64,000 bases of DNA, taken from assembly GCF_900104095.1 (NCBI RefSeq), contig NZ_FNJO01000001.1:558001-622000 (forward strand), written 5' to 3'. The notes under the pieces are model-generated. The model searched no databases. It saw nothing but the letters and a program-made list of their open reading frames with translations, and was not told the origin of the DNA. Source of the DNA: Ralstonia sp. 25mfcol4.1. Its GTDB lineage: Bacteria > Pseudomonadota > Gammaproteobacteria > Burkholderiales > Burkholderiaceae. A program made the translations under genes and the position numbers. Below are positions 27,873 through 37,171 of the stretch, piece by piece; the stretch's first letter is position 1; each line of letters starts with the position of its first letter.

Positions 27873-29093
27873 ATGGGAGCCTTAAGCCATCTCCGCGTCC
27901 TCGACCTGACCCGCGTGCTCGCCGGGCCCTGGTGCGCCCAGAATCTTGCCGATTTCGGCGCCGACGTGATCAAGATCGAGCGCCCGGGCGCTGGCGACGA
28001 CACCCGCATCTGGGGCCCGCCCTGGCTCAAGACGCCCGATGGGCGCGACACGGCCGAGGCCGCCTACTACCTGGCCGCCAACCGCAACAAGCGGTCGGTG
28101 ACCTGTGACATCAGCACGCCCGAAGGCCAGCAGCTGGTGCGCGACCTGGCCGCCCAGAGCGACGTGGTGCTGGAAAACTACAAGGTCGGCCAACTGAAGA
28201 AGTATGGCCTCGATTACGAATCGCTCAAGGCGGTCAAGCCGGACATCATCTACTGCTCGGTCACCGGCTTCGGCCAGACCGGCCCGTACGCCCAGCGCCC
28301 CGGCTACGACTTCATCATCCAGGGCATGGGCGGCTTCATGAGCCTGACCGGCGAGCGCGACGACCTGCCTGGCGGCGGCCCGCAAAAGGCCGGCGTGGCG
28401 ATTTCCGACCTGATGACCGGCCAGTACGCCACCATTGCCGTGCTGGCCGCGCTGTCCCACCGCGACCGCACGGGCGAAGGCCAGTACATCGACATGGCCC
28501 TGCTGGACGTGCAGGTGTCGATGCTGGCCAACATGAATACCAACTACCTGGCCAGCGGCGTGGCACCCAAGCGGTGGGGCAACGCCCACCCGAACATCGT
28601 CCCCTACCAGACCTTCCACGCCGCGGATGGCTGGATCATCGTGGCCGTGGGCAACGACGGCCAGTTCCGCAAGTTCGTGACCGCCGGCGGCCGCCCCGAG
28701 CTGGCCGACGATCCGCGCTTTGCCACCAACCCGCAGCGCGTGGCGCACCGCGACGCGCTGGTGCCGATCCTGGCCGAGATGGTGCTGCCGCGCACGCGCG
28801 AGCAGTGGATCCTGGACCTGGAGCGCGCCGGCGTGCCGTGCGGTCCGATCAACACGCTCGACGAGGTCTTCGAGAACGAACAGGTGGTGGCGCGCGGCCT
28901 GCGCGTGGACTTGCCCCACCCCACGGGCGGTACGGTCAAGCTGGTGGGCAGCCCGATGAAGATGAGCGCCACGCCCCCCGAGGCGCTGCGCCACCCGCCG
29001 TTGCTCGGGGAGCACACCGATGTGGTGCTGGACGAGACACTCGGCTACAGTGCCGAACAAATCGCCGCCCTGCGTGCCAAGGGTGTGGTCTGA
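27873..29093 (+). CDS. CaiB/BaiF (class III) CoA-transferase
   Basis: 406-aa CoA-transferase of the formyl-CoA:oxalate type, moving CoA between carboxylic acids via an aspartyl-CoA intermediate. The family N-terminus LSHLRVLDLTRVLAGPWCAQ and KIERPGAGDDTR are intact, and the likely catalytic Asp is in VAISDLMTGQYA. CaiB/BaiF enzymes serve short-chain, aromatic or branched organic acid catabolism; the acid here is not predictable. Divergent from alaS, followed 103 bp later by a DUF2214 gene. Confidence 0.92.
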   Translation: MGALSHLRVLDLTRVLAGPWCAQNLADFGADVIKIERPGAGDDTRIWGPPWLKTPDGRDTAEAAYYLAANRNKRSVTCDISTPEGQQLVRDLAAQSDVVLENYKVGQLKKYGLDYESLKAVKPDIIYCSVTGFGQTGPYAQRPGYDFIIQGMGGFMSLTGERDDLPGGGPQKAGVAISDLMTGQYATIAVLAALSHRDRTGEGQYIDMALLDVQVSMLANMNTNYLASGVAPKRWGNAHPNIVPYQTFHAADGWIIVAVGNDGQFRKFVTAGGRPELADDPRFATNPQRVAHRDALVPILAEMVLPRTREQWILDLERAGVPCGPINTLDEVFENEQVVARGLRVDLPHPTGGTVKLVGSPMKMSATPPEALRHPPLLGEHTDVVLDETLGYSAEQIAALRAKGVV

Positions 29094-29196
29094 CGCGGAC
29101 CAGATCCGTCTGAAACTGACCAGACCTTGACCGCGCCTGCCTCTGGCGGGCGCGCGGGCCGGTGATCATGACGTTTTTCCATCCTTAGGAGAATGC

Positions 29197-29652
29197 ATGC
29201 TGACCGATGCCCTGCTCGCGTTCCTGCACTTCACTGCCATCTTCGTGCTGATTACGCTGATGGCCGCCGAAGCCGTGGTCCTGCGTCCGGACATGACACC
29301 GGCCGCCGTCCGCCGCCTGTCGATCTACGATTTCGTCTATTTCCTGTCGGCCATGGCAACGCTGGCCACCGGCCTGCTGCGCCTGTTCTATGGCGCCAAG
29401 GGCGTGGATTTCTATATCCACAACCCGTGGTTCCACGCCAAGATGACCGTGTTCGTCGTCATCGCGCTATGCTCGCTGCCACCCACCTTCACCTTTGCCG
29501 GATGGCGCAAGCAGGCAAAACGGCTGCCCGACTTCGTGCCGACGCCGGCAGAGATCAGGAAGGCCCGCCGCTGGGTGATGATCGAAGCGCATCTGGTAAT
29601 CCTGCTGCCGCTGTGCGCGGTGATGATGGCGCGAGGCATCGGCATCCGCTAG
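29197..29652 (+). CDS. DUF2214 family membrane protein
   Basis: 151-aa inner-membrane protein with four hydrophobic helices. The pattern MLTDALLAFLHFTAIFVL, AEAVVLRP and GAKGVDFYIHNPWFHAKM is that of DUF2214, sometimes annotated YfcA-unrelated 'predicted membrane protein'. Conserved His residues in helices 1 and 3 resemble haem or metal ligands, but this is speculative. TTAGGAG precedes the ATG. No functional link to its neighbours is evident. Confidence 0.82.
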   Translation: MLTDALLAFLHFTAIFVLITLMAAEAVVLRPDMTPAAVRRLSIYDFVYFLSAMATLATGLLRLFYGAKGVDFYIHNPWFHAKMTVFVVIALCSLPPTFTFAGWRKQAKRLPDFVPTPAEIRKARRWVMIEAHLVILLPLCAVMMARGIGIR

Positions 29653-29838
29653 GAGGCACTGGCAGAATGATTCTGGCGTCGTGGCGCGGCCATTGCCGTC
29701 CCACCAGTACTGTCTGCGGCCGCGCGCCTGGCCAGAACCGCTTCAATTCATCCCGCTGACGCCTTCTGGTCCAACCCATACCGCCGACGCGCACTGTACG
29801 TGCCGGCTTACAGATTCCCATCCTTTTCCACGTCTGAC

Positions 29839-30837
29839 ATGCTGAAGACCCTGCTCACGGCCGCGCTGGCCGTCACCACGGCGCTGGCCGTCCCTGCCCA
29901 CGCCGCCCCTGCCAACTGGCCGACCAAGCCGATCCGCTTCGTGGTGCCCTACCCGGCCGGCGGCCCGCTGGACACCGTGGCGCGCGCCATCGGCGAAAAG
30001 CTGCGCGACAGCCTGGGCCAGCCCGTGGTTGTGGAAAACAAACCCGGCGCCGGCGGCAACCTGGGGGCCGACTACGTGGCCAAGCAGCCGGCCGACGGCT
30101 ACACGATCGTGATGGGCGCCGTGGCCACGCACGCCATCAACCCCACGCTGTTCACGAAGATGCCGTACGACCCGGTCAAGGATTTCGCCCCGGTCACGCT
30201 GGTGGCCGACGTGCCGAACGTACTGGTGATGCACCCCGGCAAGGCCGCCGAACTGCACATCAACAACGTGCGCGACCTGGTGGAATACGCGCGCAAGCAC
30301 CCGGGCAAGCTCGACTACGCGTCGGGCGGCAATGGCAGCGCCGGCCACCTGTCGGGTGAGCTGTTCAAGAGCATGGCGCACGTGAGCATGGTCCACATCC
30401 CGTACAACGGGGCATCGCCCGCGCAGATGTCGGTGCTGTCGGGCCAGACCGACCTGATCTTCGACAACCTGGCATCGGCATCGGCCAACATCAAGGCCGG
30501 CAAGCTCAAGGCCTTTGCCGTGACCACGGCCAGCCGTGCCGCGTCGTTCCCCGAACTGCCGACCATTGCCGAAGCCGGCAAGGGGCTGGGGCTGGAAGGC
30601 TTCGACATCTCCACGTGGTTTGGTGTCCTGGCGCCGGCGGGCACGCCGCGCGATATCGTGGACCGCCTCAATCACGACATCGTCGCCATCCTGAAGACCG
30701 ACGACATGAAGGCGCGCCTCGCACGCATCGGCGCCCAGCCGGCGCCCACCACCCCCGAGCAGTTCGGCGCGCTGATCCAGCGTGAACTGAAGAAGTACGG
30801 CCAGGTGGTCAAGGTTTCCGGCGCGAAGGTCGACTAA
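29839..30837 (+). CDS. Bug-family periplasmic substrate-binding receptor
   Basis: 332-aa extracytoplasmic solute receptor of the Bug/TctC family, which binds carboxylates for tripartite tricarboxylate transporters or acts alone as a sensor. Signal peptide at residues 1-22 (cleavage after AHAA region), then the family motif WPTKPIRFVVPYPAGGPLDT and PGAGGNLGADYVAK. I chose the ATG at 29839 because it begins the signal peptide; a GTG 39 bp upstream is unlikely. Its last 29 bp overlap the convergent antiporter gene. The nearest transporter subunits (tctBA) are 2.1 kb downstream. Confidence 0.92.
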   Translation: MLKTLLTAALAVTTALAVPAHAAPANWPTKPIRFVVPYPAGGPLDTVARAIGEKLRDSLGQPVVVENKPGAGGNLGADYVAKQPADGYTIVMGAVATHAINPTLFTKMPYDPVKDFAPVTLVADVPNVLVMHPGKAAELHINNVRDLVEYARKHPGKLDYASGGNGSAGHLSGELFKSMAHVSMVHIPYNGASPAQMSVLSGQTDLIFDNLASASANIKAGKLKAFAVTTASRAASFPELPTIAEAGKGLGLEGFDISTWFGVLAPAGTPRDIVDRLNHDIVAILKTDDMKARLARIGAQPAPTTPEQFGALIQRELKKYGQVVKVSGAKVD

Positions 30838-32617
30838 GCGATCCGCGCGCCTTGTCGCGCAGGCGCCAGATGCGGTCCTTGCCGTCCCTGGCGTCTTCGG
30901 CCGCGTTGCGCGGCAGCAGCAGCCCTACCTGCGCGATGCGCGGCCCCTCCATGCGGGTCACGGTCAGCCGCAAACCGGCGATCTCCACCGCATCGCCCTC
31001 CACTGGCGGCGACGGAAACACCGCCAGCATTCCTTCCTCCAGCGTCTTTTCCTGCTGGGCCGCCTGCAGCGGTCGCGTGGCGTAGAGTGCCGCCACGTCG
31101 GCCAGCCTGGCCTGGCCGTCGAGCAGGAAGTCATGCGCCACCTGATCCCACGCCGGCGGCGTGGCCGGCTTCAGGAACAGGCGCGACAGGCGCGGCATGG
31201 CCGGGCTTGGCGCCAGGATCGTCACGATATCGCCTGCGCGCAGCACCGCCTGGTCCAGCGGCACCAGCGTGCCTTCGCGGGCCACGGTCACCAGCCGGCT
31301 GCGCGACGGCAGTTCGGCCTGGTCCGCGCGCAGGTCTTCCATCGGCGAATTGGGCGCCACCACGAACTGCATCATCTCCATGCCCGGCGCGCGAACGCCG
31401 CGCAGGCGCTCGCGCGACAGCGGCTCGTCGTAGGCCGGCCGCAGCACACGCGCCAGCCGCGCCGCCAGCGCCACCGTGGTGCCCTGACACAGCAGGCTGG
31501 CCAGCACCACGGCGAATGCCACCCGAAACAGCAGCCCGGCATCCTCCATGCCCTGCAGCAGCGGGAATAGCGACAGCACGATCGGCACCGCGCCGCGCAG
31601 GCCTATCCAGGCCAGGAAGCCCTTTTCGCGCGGGCTGAACCGGAACGGCAGCAAGGAGACAAAAACGGCCACGGGCCGCGCCACGCACATCAGAAATCCC
31701 GCCAGCGCCAGGGCTGGTACGGCGATATCCCAGATCCGGTGCGGCGTCACCAGCAGCCCCAGCAGGAGGAACATGGCGGATTGCGCCAGCCAGGCCATGC
31801 CGTCCATGGCACGCATGACGTCCTCGCTGACGGCGCGGTCGCGGTTGCCGACCATCATCCCGACCAGATAGACGGCCAGAAAGCCGCTGCCGCCGAATGA
31901 CTGGACGATGGCCCAGATCATGCAGCCGCCGGAGCAGATCAGGATGGCCTGCAGGCCCTCGGCCACATTGACGCGCTCCATCACATGGGCCATGCAATAG
32001 CCCAGCCCGCCGCCCAGCACGCCGCCGACGCCGAACTGCACCAGCAGCCGCAGGCCCAGCGCGCCGGGCGACAGGCCCTGCGGCGCGGTGATCCATTCGA
32101 TCAGTGTCAGGGTCAGGAAGATGGCCATTGGGTCGTTGATGCCCGATTCGATCTCGAGCACGCTGGCCACGCGGTCCTTGAGCCGGATGCCGCTGCTGTT
32201 GAGCAGCGAGAACACGGCGGCCGCGTCGGTGGACCCGACGATGGCGCCCAGCAACAGCCCGAGCTTCCAGTCGATGCCCAGTATCCATGTTGCAAACAAT
32301 CCCACCAGTACGGCGGTCAACGCCACGCCCACGGTGGCCAGCGACAGCGACGGCTTCAGCGCCACCCGGAACGTGGCAAAGCGCGTGCGCAGCCCGCCGT
32401 CGAGCAGGATCACGGCCAGCGCGATATTGCCGACCAGGAAGCTGAGCCAGGTATTGGAAAAGCGGATGCCGCCCGGGCCGTCCACCCCGGCGGCCATCCC
32501 CACACCCAGGAACACCAGCAGGAACGGCACACCGAAGCGGGCCGAGAACACCCCGAGCAGGATGCCCAGCGTCATCACCAGGGCGCCGATCAGGATGGCA
32601 TGGTCGATGGCTTCCAA
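30809..32617 (-). CDS. Potassium/proton antiporter, NhaP2/CvrA type
   Basis: 602-aa monovalent cation:proton antiporter-1 protein. About twelve membrane helices fill residues 1-400, with the ion-site pattern LLDGGLRTRF and GSTDAAAVFSLL followed by ESGINDPMAI. The cytosolic tail has a TrkA-C-like domain and a CorC/HlyC-like domain (GDAVEIAGLRLTVTRMEGPR), as in NhaP2. Such proteins export K+ and help with osmotic and pH balance. The C-terminal codons overlap the end of the convergent Bug gene by 29 bp. An inverted repeat 44 bp upstream may be regulatory. Confidence 0.9.
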   Translation of the reverse strand: MEAIDHAILIGALVMTLGILLGVFSARFGVPFLLVFLGVGMAAGVDGPGGIRFSNTWLSFLVGNIALAVILLDGGLRTRFATFRVALKPSLSLATVGVALTAVLVGLFATWILGIDWKLGLLLGAIVGSTDAAAVFSLLNSSGIRLKDRVASVLEIESGINDPMAIFLTLTLIEWITAPQGLSPGALGLRLLVQFGVGGVLGGGLGYCMAHVMERVNVAEGLQAILICSGGCMIWAIVQSFGGSGFLAVYLVGMMVGNRDRAVSEDVMRAMDGMAWLAQSAMFLLLGLLVTPHRIWDIAVPALALAGFLMCVARPVAVFVSLLPFRFSPREKGFLAWIGLRGAVPIVLSLFPLLQGMEDAGLLFRVAFAVVLASLLCQGTTVALAARLARVLRPAYDEPLSRERLRGVRAPGMEMMQFVVAPNSPMEDLRADQAELPSRSRLVTVAREGTLVPLDQAVLRAGDIVTILAPSPAMPRLSRLFLKPATPPAWDQVAHDFLLDGQARLADVAALYATRPLQAAQQEKTLEEGMLAVFPSPPVEGDAVEIAGLRLTVTRMEGPRIAQVGLLLPRNAAEDARDGKDRIWRLRDKARGSLSRPSRRKP

Positions 32618-32972
32618 GCGGGCCTCCTGTCCTTGGTTCTTGTCGGGGGGTCAGGCCATGCGAAAGCTTTCACTCCAGCTTTCGATCATAGGTGGCCGCG
32701 CGCCGCGGGTCTGTCCGTTTCCGTCCGGCGCGGCACCGCTCGGCTACGCCTTCCATCCGCGTATTCCCTGCACTTTTCCTTGCATCGTCAACGACTTACC
32801 GAACGCTTTCAGACGTCTGCGTAGGGACATACCCTGAGGTTGCCACTTTATGCAGACATATGAAAGGTAGCTGAAAGGATGCGCTTTTACCTTCCACCCT
32901 GCCGCGATCGGGGTAGCCCTCGTCGCGACGATTTCAAGCAGTCAAAGCTGTGTCATATCGAGGAGAATCATT
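32618..32972. promoter_or_regulatory. Divergent control region, antiporter / tctBA
   Basis: This 355-bp gap has no gene. It holds three symmetric or repeated elements: CGAAAGCT/AGCTTTCG (32661-32668 and 32677-32684), a 10-bp palindrome CAGACGTCTG (32810-32819), and two direct repeats TGAAAGG (32861-32867 and 32872-32878) spaced 11 bp, one helical turn, as often seen for response-regulator binding. No clear -35/-10 pair was found. A tctC gene, usual at this place, is absent. Confidence 0.4.
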
Positions 32973-33434
32973 TTGCGCATACGTAGCCAAAAGGACTTTG
33001 CCTCCGGCCTGATGTTCATCCTGGTCGGATTGGGCTTTTCCTTCGTCGCCCGTGGCTATTCCATGGGAACAGCCGCCAAGATGGGACCGGGATACTTCCC
33101 GTTCTGGCTCGGCATCGTGCTCGCCATTCTGGGCGCGCTGGTACTGTGGGGCTCGCTGTCTTCCAAGGCGGAAGAAGATCACCTGGCCCGCTGGGACCTG
33201 AAGATCCTGCTGTGGATCCTGGGTTCGGTGGTGCTGTTCGGCCTGCTGCTCAAGCCGCTGGGCATGGTGTTGTCGGTCGTGGTACTGGTGCTGGTCTCCT
33301 CGATGGCCAGTCACGAATTCAGCTGGAAGGGTGCTGTCCTCAATGCGATCGTGCTGGTGCTGATCAGCATGGGCGCGTTCGTGTACGGCATCAACCTGCA
33401 GATGCCGGTGTGGCCGGCTTTCCTGGCAAGCTAA
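32973..33434 (+). CDS. tctB: Tripartite tricarboxylate transporter small subunit TctB
   Basis: 153-aa membrane protein with four helices, the small integral subunit of a tripartite tricarboxylate transporter. The pattern RSQKDFASGLMFILVGLGFS followed by MGTAAKMGPGYFPFWLG is the TctB signature. The start is a TTG at 32973 preceded by GAGGAG at good spacing. tctA follows 13 bp after its stop, confirming an operon. Confidence 0.9.
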   Translation: MRIRSQKDFASGLMFILVGLGFSFVARGYSMGTAAKMGPGYFPFWLGIVLAILGALVLWGSLSSKAEEDHLARWDLKILLWILGSVVLFGLLLKPLGMVLSVVVLVLVSSMASHEFSWKGAVLNAIVLVLISMGAFVYGINLQMPVWPAFLAS

Positions 33435-33447
33435 GGAGCCCGCCCTC

Positions 33448-34950
33448 ATGGAACTGTTAGCCAACCTCGGACTGGGCTTTTCGACCGCCCTGTCCTTCCA
33501 GAACATCGCCTACGCGTTCCTGGGCTGCGTGCTCGGGACGCTGATCGGCGTGCTGCCGGGCCTGGGCCCGCTGGCCACCATCGCGATGCTGCTGCCCGTG
33601 ACCTACACGCTGCCCCCCGTGGCCGCGCTGATCATGCTGGCCGGTATCTACTATGGCGCCCAGTACGGCGGCTCCACCACCGCCATCCTGGTGAACCTGC
33701 CCGGCGAATCGTCGTCGGTGGTGACCACCATCGACGGCTACCAGATGGCACGGCGCGGCCGCGCTGGCGTGGCGTTGGCCACAGCCGGTATCGGTTCGTT
33801 CTTCGCCGGCTGCGTGGCCACGCTGATCCTGGCCGCTTTCGCGGCCCCGCTGTCGGAACTGGCGTTCAAGTTCGGCCCCGCCGAGTACTTCTCGCTGATG
33901 GTGCTGGGCCTGATCGGTGCCGTGGTGCTGGCTTCGGGCTCGCTGGTCAAGGCGATTTCGATGATCGTGCTGGGCCTGCTGCTCGGTCTCGTCGGTACCG
34001 ACGTGAACTCGGGGGCGGCGCGCTTCTCGTTCGACGTGCCGGAGCTGACTGACGGCCTGAACTTCGTGTCGGTGGCCATGGGTGTGTTCGGCTTCGCGGA
34101 AATCATCGCGAACCTTGAGCAGAAGGAAGCCCGCGAGACCTTCACCGATCACGTGACCAACCTGTTCCCGACCAAGGAAGACTTCAAGCGCATGATCCCT
34201 GCCGTGCTGCGTGGCACGGCCCTGGGTTCGGCGCTGGGTATCCTGCCGGGCGGCGGTGCGGCACTGGCTTCGTTTGCAGCCTACTCGCTGGAAAAGAAGA
34301 CCTCGAAGTTCGCGCACGAGTTCGGCAAGGGCGCCATCGAAGGCGTGGCAGGTCCGGAATCGGCCAACAACGCCGCGGCACAGACGTCGTTCATTCCGCT
34401 GCTGACCCTGGGTATCCCGCCGAACGCCGTGATGGCGCTGATGGTGGGTGCGATGACCATCCACAACATCCAGCCGGGCCCGCAGGTGATGACCAGCAAC
34501 CCCGCGCTGTTCTGGGGCCTGATCGCCTCGATGTGGCTGGGCAACCTGATCCTGATCGTCCTGAACCTGCCGATGATCGGTATCTGGGTGAAGCTGCTGA
34601 AGGTGCCGTACCGTTACCTGTACCCGGCCATCCTGACGTTCTGCTGCATCGGCGTGTACTCGGTCCAGAACACCACGTTCGACGTGTTCCAGACCGCGGC
34701 CTTCGGTATCATCGGCTACCTGTTCATCAAGCTGCGCTGCGAACCGGCACCGCTGCTGCTGGGCTTCGTGCTGGGACCGATGATGGAAGAAAACTTCCGC
34801 CGCTCGCTGCTGCTGTCGCGTGGTGACTTCAGCGTGTTCGTGACGCGTCCGCTGTCGCTGGGCCTGCTGATCGCCGCAGCGGTCCTGGTGGCGATCGTGG
34901 CCATGCCGTCGATCAAGGCGAAGCGCGAAGAAGCGTTCCAGGAAGAGTAA
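33448..34950 (+). CDS. tctA: Tripartite tricarboxylate transporter large permease TctA
   Basis: 500-aa large membrane subunit (about twelve helices) of a TTT system, moving citrate-like or other organic acids using an ion gradient. Characteristic segments are GTLIGVLPGLGPLATIAMLL, YYGAQYGGSTTAILVNLPGE and GILPGGGAALASFAAYSLEK. It works with TctB and a periplasmic Bug/TctC receptor; none is in this operon, so one of the two Bug proteins nearby (29839 or 36110) or a distant one must supply substrate. An intrinsic terminator follows. Confidence 0.95.
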   Translation: MELLANLGLGFSTALSFQNIAYAFLGCVLGTLIGVLPGLGPLATIAMLLPVTYTLPPVAALIMLAGIYYGAQYGGSTTAILVNLPGESSSVVTTIDGYQMARRGRAGVALATAGIGSFFAGCVATLILAAFAAPLSELAFKFGPAEYFSLMVLGLIGAVVLASGSLVKAISMIVLGLLLGLVGTDVNSGAARFSFDVPELTDGLNFVSVAMGVFGFAEIIANLEQKEARETFTDHVTNLFPTKEDFKRMIPAVLRGTALGSALGILPGGGAALASFAAYSLEKKTSKFAHEFGKGAIEGVAGPESANNAAAQTSFIPLLTLGIPPNAVMALMVGAMTIHNIQPGPQVMTSNPALFWGLIASMWLGNLILIVLNLPMIGIWVKLLKVPYRYLYPAILTFCCIGVYSVQNTTFDVFQTAAFGIIGYLFIKLRCEPAPLLLGFVLGPMMEENFRRSLLLSRGDFSVFVTRPLSLGLLIAAAVLVAIVAMPSIKAKREEAFQEE

Positions 34951-34976
34951 GGACGTTTCCCCGCTGCATGTAGAGA

Positions 34977-35005
34977 GGGCGCCCCTGCGGCGCCCTTTTT
35001 CTTTT
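34977..35005 (+). terminator. Intrinsic terminator after tctA
   Basis: Seven-bp GC stem (GGGCGCC/GGCGCCC), loop CCTGC, then TTTTTCTTTT. Confidence 0.92.
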
Positions 35006-35058
35006 GGCGTGTCTCTTGACGCTTGCCTGGCGTTCCCCGGGCTGGCGCGTCCCGGCCC

Positions 35059-35970
35059 TCAGTCGCCGAACAGGGCCGCGCAGGCGGTGCGGATCGCTTC
35101 GGTCACATGCACGCGGCCGTGATCGCGGCGCTCCAGCATGCCGATGGTGCGCACGGTGGGTTCGCCGCCAGCCCGCAAGGGAAGGATGCGCAGCGCACGG
35201 TCGTCGCGCCAGCGGGCACGCTTGAGCAGCGGCACCACGGTCACGCCCACCTCCTGCCGCACCAGTTCCACCAGCGCCTCGATCGAGTTCAGCTCCAGGT
35301 ATTCGTTGGTGCGAAGATGAGCGCGGCGCAACGCGCGTTCCACCAGCGCGCCCGTGCGCTGGCTGCGGTCGAAGCGCAGGAACGGGTTGGAAGCGAGTGC
35401 CTGGCGCGCATCGTCGCCCTGACTTCCACGTGATGCAATCGCCACAAGTGGCTCTTCATACAGCGGGGTCCAGTGCAGCGTGCCGGCCAGGCGGGCCGAG
35501 CCCTCCACGACAAAGGCGGCGTCAAGCTCGCCGCTCTCCACCATGGCGGCCAGTTCGAACGACTTGGCGCCGATCAGCCTGACATCGAGCGCCGGGTACG
35601 TCCGCTTCATCTGCGCTACCACATGCGACAGCCCGCCCATGACGGAGACCACCGCCCCCACTGCTACCGCGCCCGCCATGGCTTCGGTGTCGGCCAGCGG
35701 CACGCGCATGTCGTCGTAGAGTGCCAGCAGCCGGCGCGCCTGGGGCAGCAGCGCCCGGCCATCGGCATTGAGCACGGCCACCCGGCCGCTGCGGTCGAAC
35801 AGCGCGCGACGCAACTCTTCCTCCAGCGACCGCATCTGCAGACTGACTGCCGCCTGCGTCACGGCCACCTGGCTGGCGGCGGCGGCAAACGACCCGTATT
35901 CGGCCACGGCGACGAAGGTTCTCAGGAAGCGAATCGTGCTCATCGTTGGTGCATGGTTGGAGGAGGACAT
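35059..35970 (-). CDS. LysR-family transcriptional regulator
   Basis: LysR-type regulator of about 303 aa. Helix-turn-helix: FLRTFVAVAEYGSFAAAASQ, then VAVTQAAVSLQMRSLEEEL; the effector-binding domain starts near residue 100. The start is uncertain: ATG at 35970 chosen, GTG at 35988 and ATG at 35943 also in frame, none with a strong ribosome binding site. It is divergent from a Bug receptor and a GGT-family gene, its probable targets; a CTTG-N9-CAAG dyad lies in the gap. Confidence 0.9.
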   Translation of the reverse strand: MSSSNHAPTMSTIRFLRTFVAVAEYGSFAAAASQVAVTQAAVSLQMRSLEEELRRALFDRSGRVAVLNADGRALLPQARRLLALYDDMRVPLADTEAMAGAVAVGAVVSVMGGLSHVVAQMKRTYPALDVRLIGAKSFELAAMVESGELDAAFVVEGSARLAGTLHWTPLYEEPLVAIASRGSQGDDARQALASNPFLRFDRSQRTGALVERALRRAHLRTNEYLELNSIEALVELVRQEVGVTVVPLLKRARWRDDRALRILPLRAGGEPTVRTIGMLERRDHGRVHVTEAIRTACAALFGD

Positions 35971-35996
35971 CGCATCGCGGCGATCCACAAGATTTT

Positions 35997-36013
35997 CTTG
36001 TCAATCAAGCAAG
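35997..36013. promoter_or_regulatory. Candidate LysR dyad between LysR and Bug genes
   Basis: CTTG (35997-36000) and CAAG (36010-36013) are inverted with a 9-bp centre, containing a T-N11-A arrangement, and sit 27 bp before the LysR start. Short arms make this weaker than the dyad at 20891. Confidence 0.35.
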
Positions 36014-36109
36014 GAATATTAACTTTCATTGTGGACGCGGGCGCGGAATAATTTGTGTTTTCCTGCCGCAGTTCCACGTCGCACCCATCCGTCCCGGAGA
36101 CGCAAAAAC

Positions 36110-37087
36110 ATGAAATCCTGGCTACGCCATCTTGGCATCGGCCTTGCCACGAGCCTGACCCTTGCTGCCGCCCCGTCGCACGCCGACACCTTTCCCAGCA
36201 AGCCGATCCGCCTGATCGTGCCGTTTCCGGCCAGCGGTGCCACCGACCTGCTGGCGCGGGCCATCGCCCAGAAGGTAGGCCAGAACCTGGGCCAGCAGAT
36301 TGTGGTCGATAACCGGCCTGGCGCCGGCGGCGCCATCGGTTCGGACATGGCCGCCAAGGCCGCGCCGGACGGCTACACGATCCTGATCGCCACCACCAGC
36401 ACGCATTCGATCGGGCCGTATATCAATACGCATCTGCCATACAACACCGAGACCGACTTCACGCCGATCGGCCAGGTAGCCACCGCCACCAACGTGCTTG
36501 TGGTGCCCAACCAGCTGCCGGTCAAGAACGTCAAGGAACTGATCGATTACGCCAAGAAGCATCCCGGCGAGCTGAACTATGCGTCGAGCGGCAATGGCAC
36601 CGTGGTCCACCTGACCGCCGAGGCCTTCAAAGCCCAGGCCGGCGTGTTCATCACGCACATCCCGTATCGCGGCACCGCGCTGGCCGTGCCCGACCTGATC
36701 TCGAACAAGGTGCAGGTGCTGTTCGACAGCATCGTGTCCGGCATGCCGCACGTGAAGGACGGCAAGCTCAAGGCGCTGGCCGTGACCAGCCTGAAACGCT
36801 CGCCGCTTGCGCCGGACCTGCCTACCGCCAGCGAATCGGGCCTGCCGGGCTTTGAGTCGGATACCTGGTTCGGCATCTATGGTCCCAAGGGCCTGCCGCC
36901 CGAGATCGTCAACCGCCTGAATGCCGAGTTCAACAAGGCCATCCAGTCGCAAGACGTGAAGGACCGTCTGGCCAAGCTGGGCGCCGAACCCATCGGCGGC
37001 ACGCCGGCCCAGTTTGCCGCGATGGTGAAGAAGGACAGCGCACGCTGGGGCAAGCTGATCAAGGATCGCAAGATCCAGGTCGACTAA
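36110..37087 (+). CDS. Bug-family periplasmic substrate-binding receptor
   Basis: 325-aa extracytoplasmic receptor, second Bug protein of the window. Signal peptide MKSWLRHLGIGLATSLTLAA with likely cleavage after SHA, then the family hallmarks FPSKPIRLIVPFPASGATDL and NRPGAGGAIGSDMAAKAAPD. It lies between a divergent LysR gene and a GGT-family hydrolase 84 bp downstream, so it may capture the GGT substrate or sense it; no membrane permease is next to it. The start was fixed by the signal peptide; frame open upstream. Confidence 0.92.
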   Translation: MKSWLRHLGIGLATSLTLAAAPSHADTFPSKPIRLIVPFPASGATDLLARAIAQKVGQNLGQQIVVDNRPGAGGAIGSDMAAKAAPDGYTILIATTSTHSIGPYINTHLPYNTETDFTPIGQVATATNVLVVPNQLPVKNVKELIDYAKKHPGELNYASSGNGTVVHLTAEAFKAQAGVFITHIPYRGTALAVPDLISNKVQVLFDSIVSGMPHVKDGKLKALAVTSLKRSPLAPDLPTASESGLPGFESDTWFGIYGPKGLPPEIVNRLNAEFNKAIQSQDVKDRLAKLGAEPIGGTPAQFAAMVKKDSARWGKLIKDRKIQVD

Positions 37088-37088
37088 G

Positions 37089-37115
37089 CACAAGCAGCAC
37101 AAGCAGGACAAGCGG
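37089..37115. repeat. Three-copy 9-bp tandem repeat
   Basis: CACAAGCAG twice and a variant GACAAGCGG, right after the Bug stop codon. Slippage-type repeat; function not apparent. Confidence 0.6.
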
Positions 37116-37171
37116 GCGACAATGGCGTCGCCCTGCCGAAGCACGACAACCAGGCAGTAACGAGAGACACC

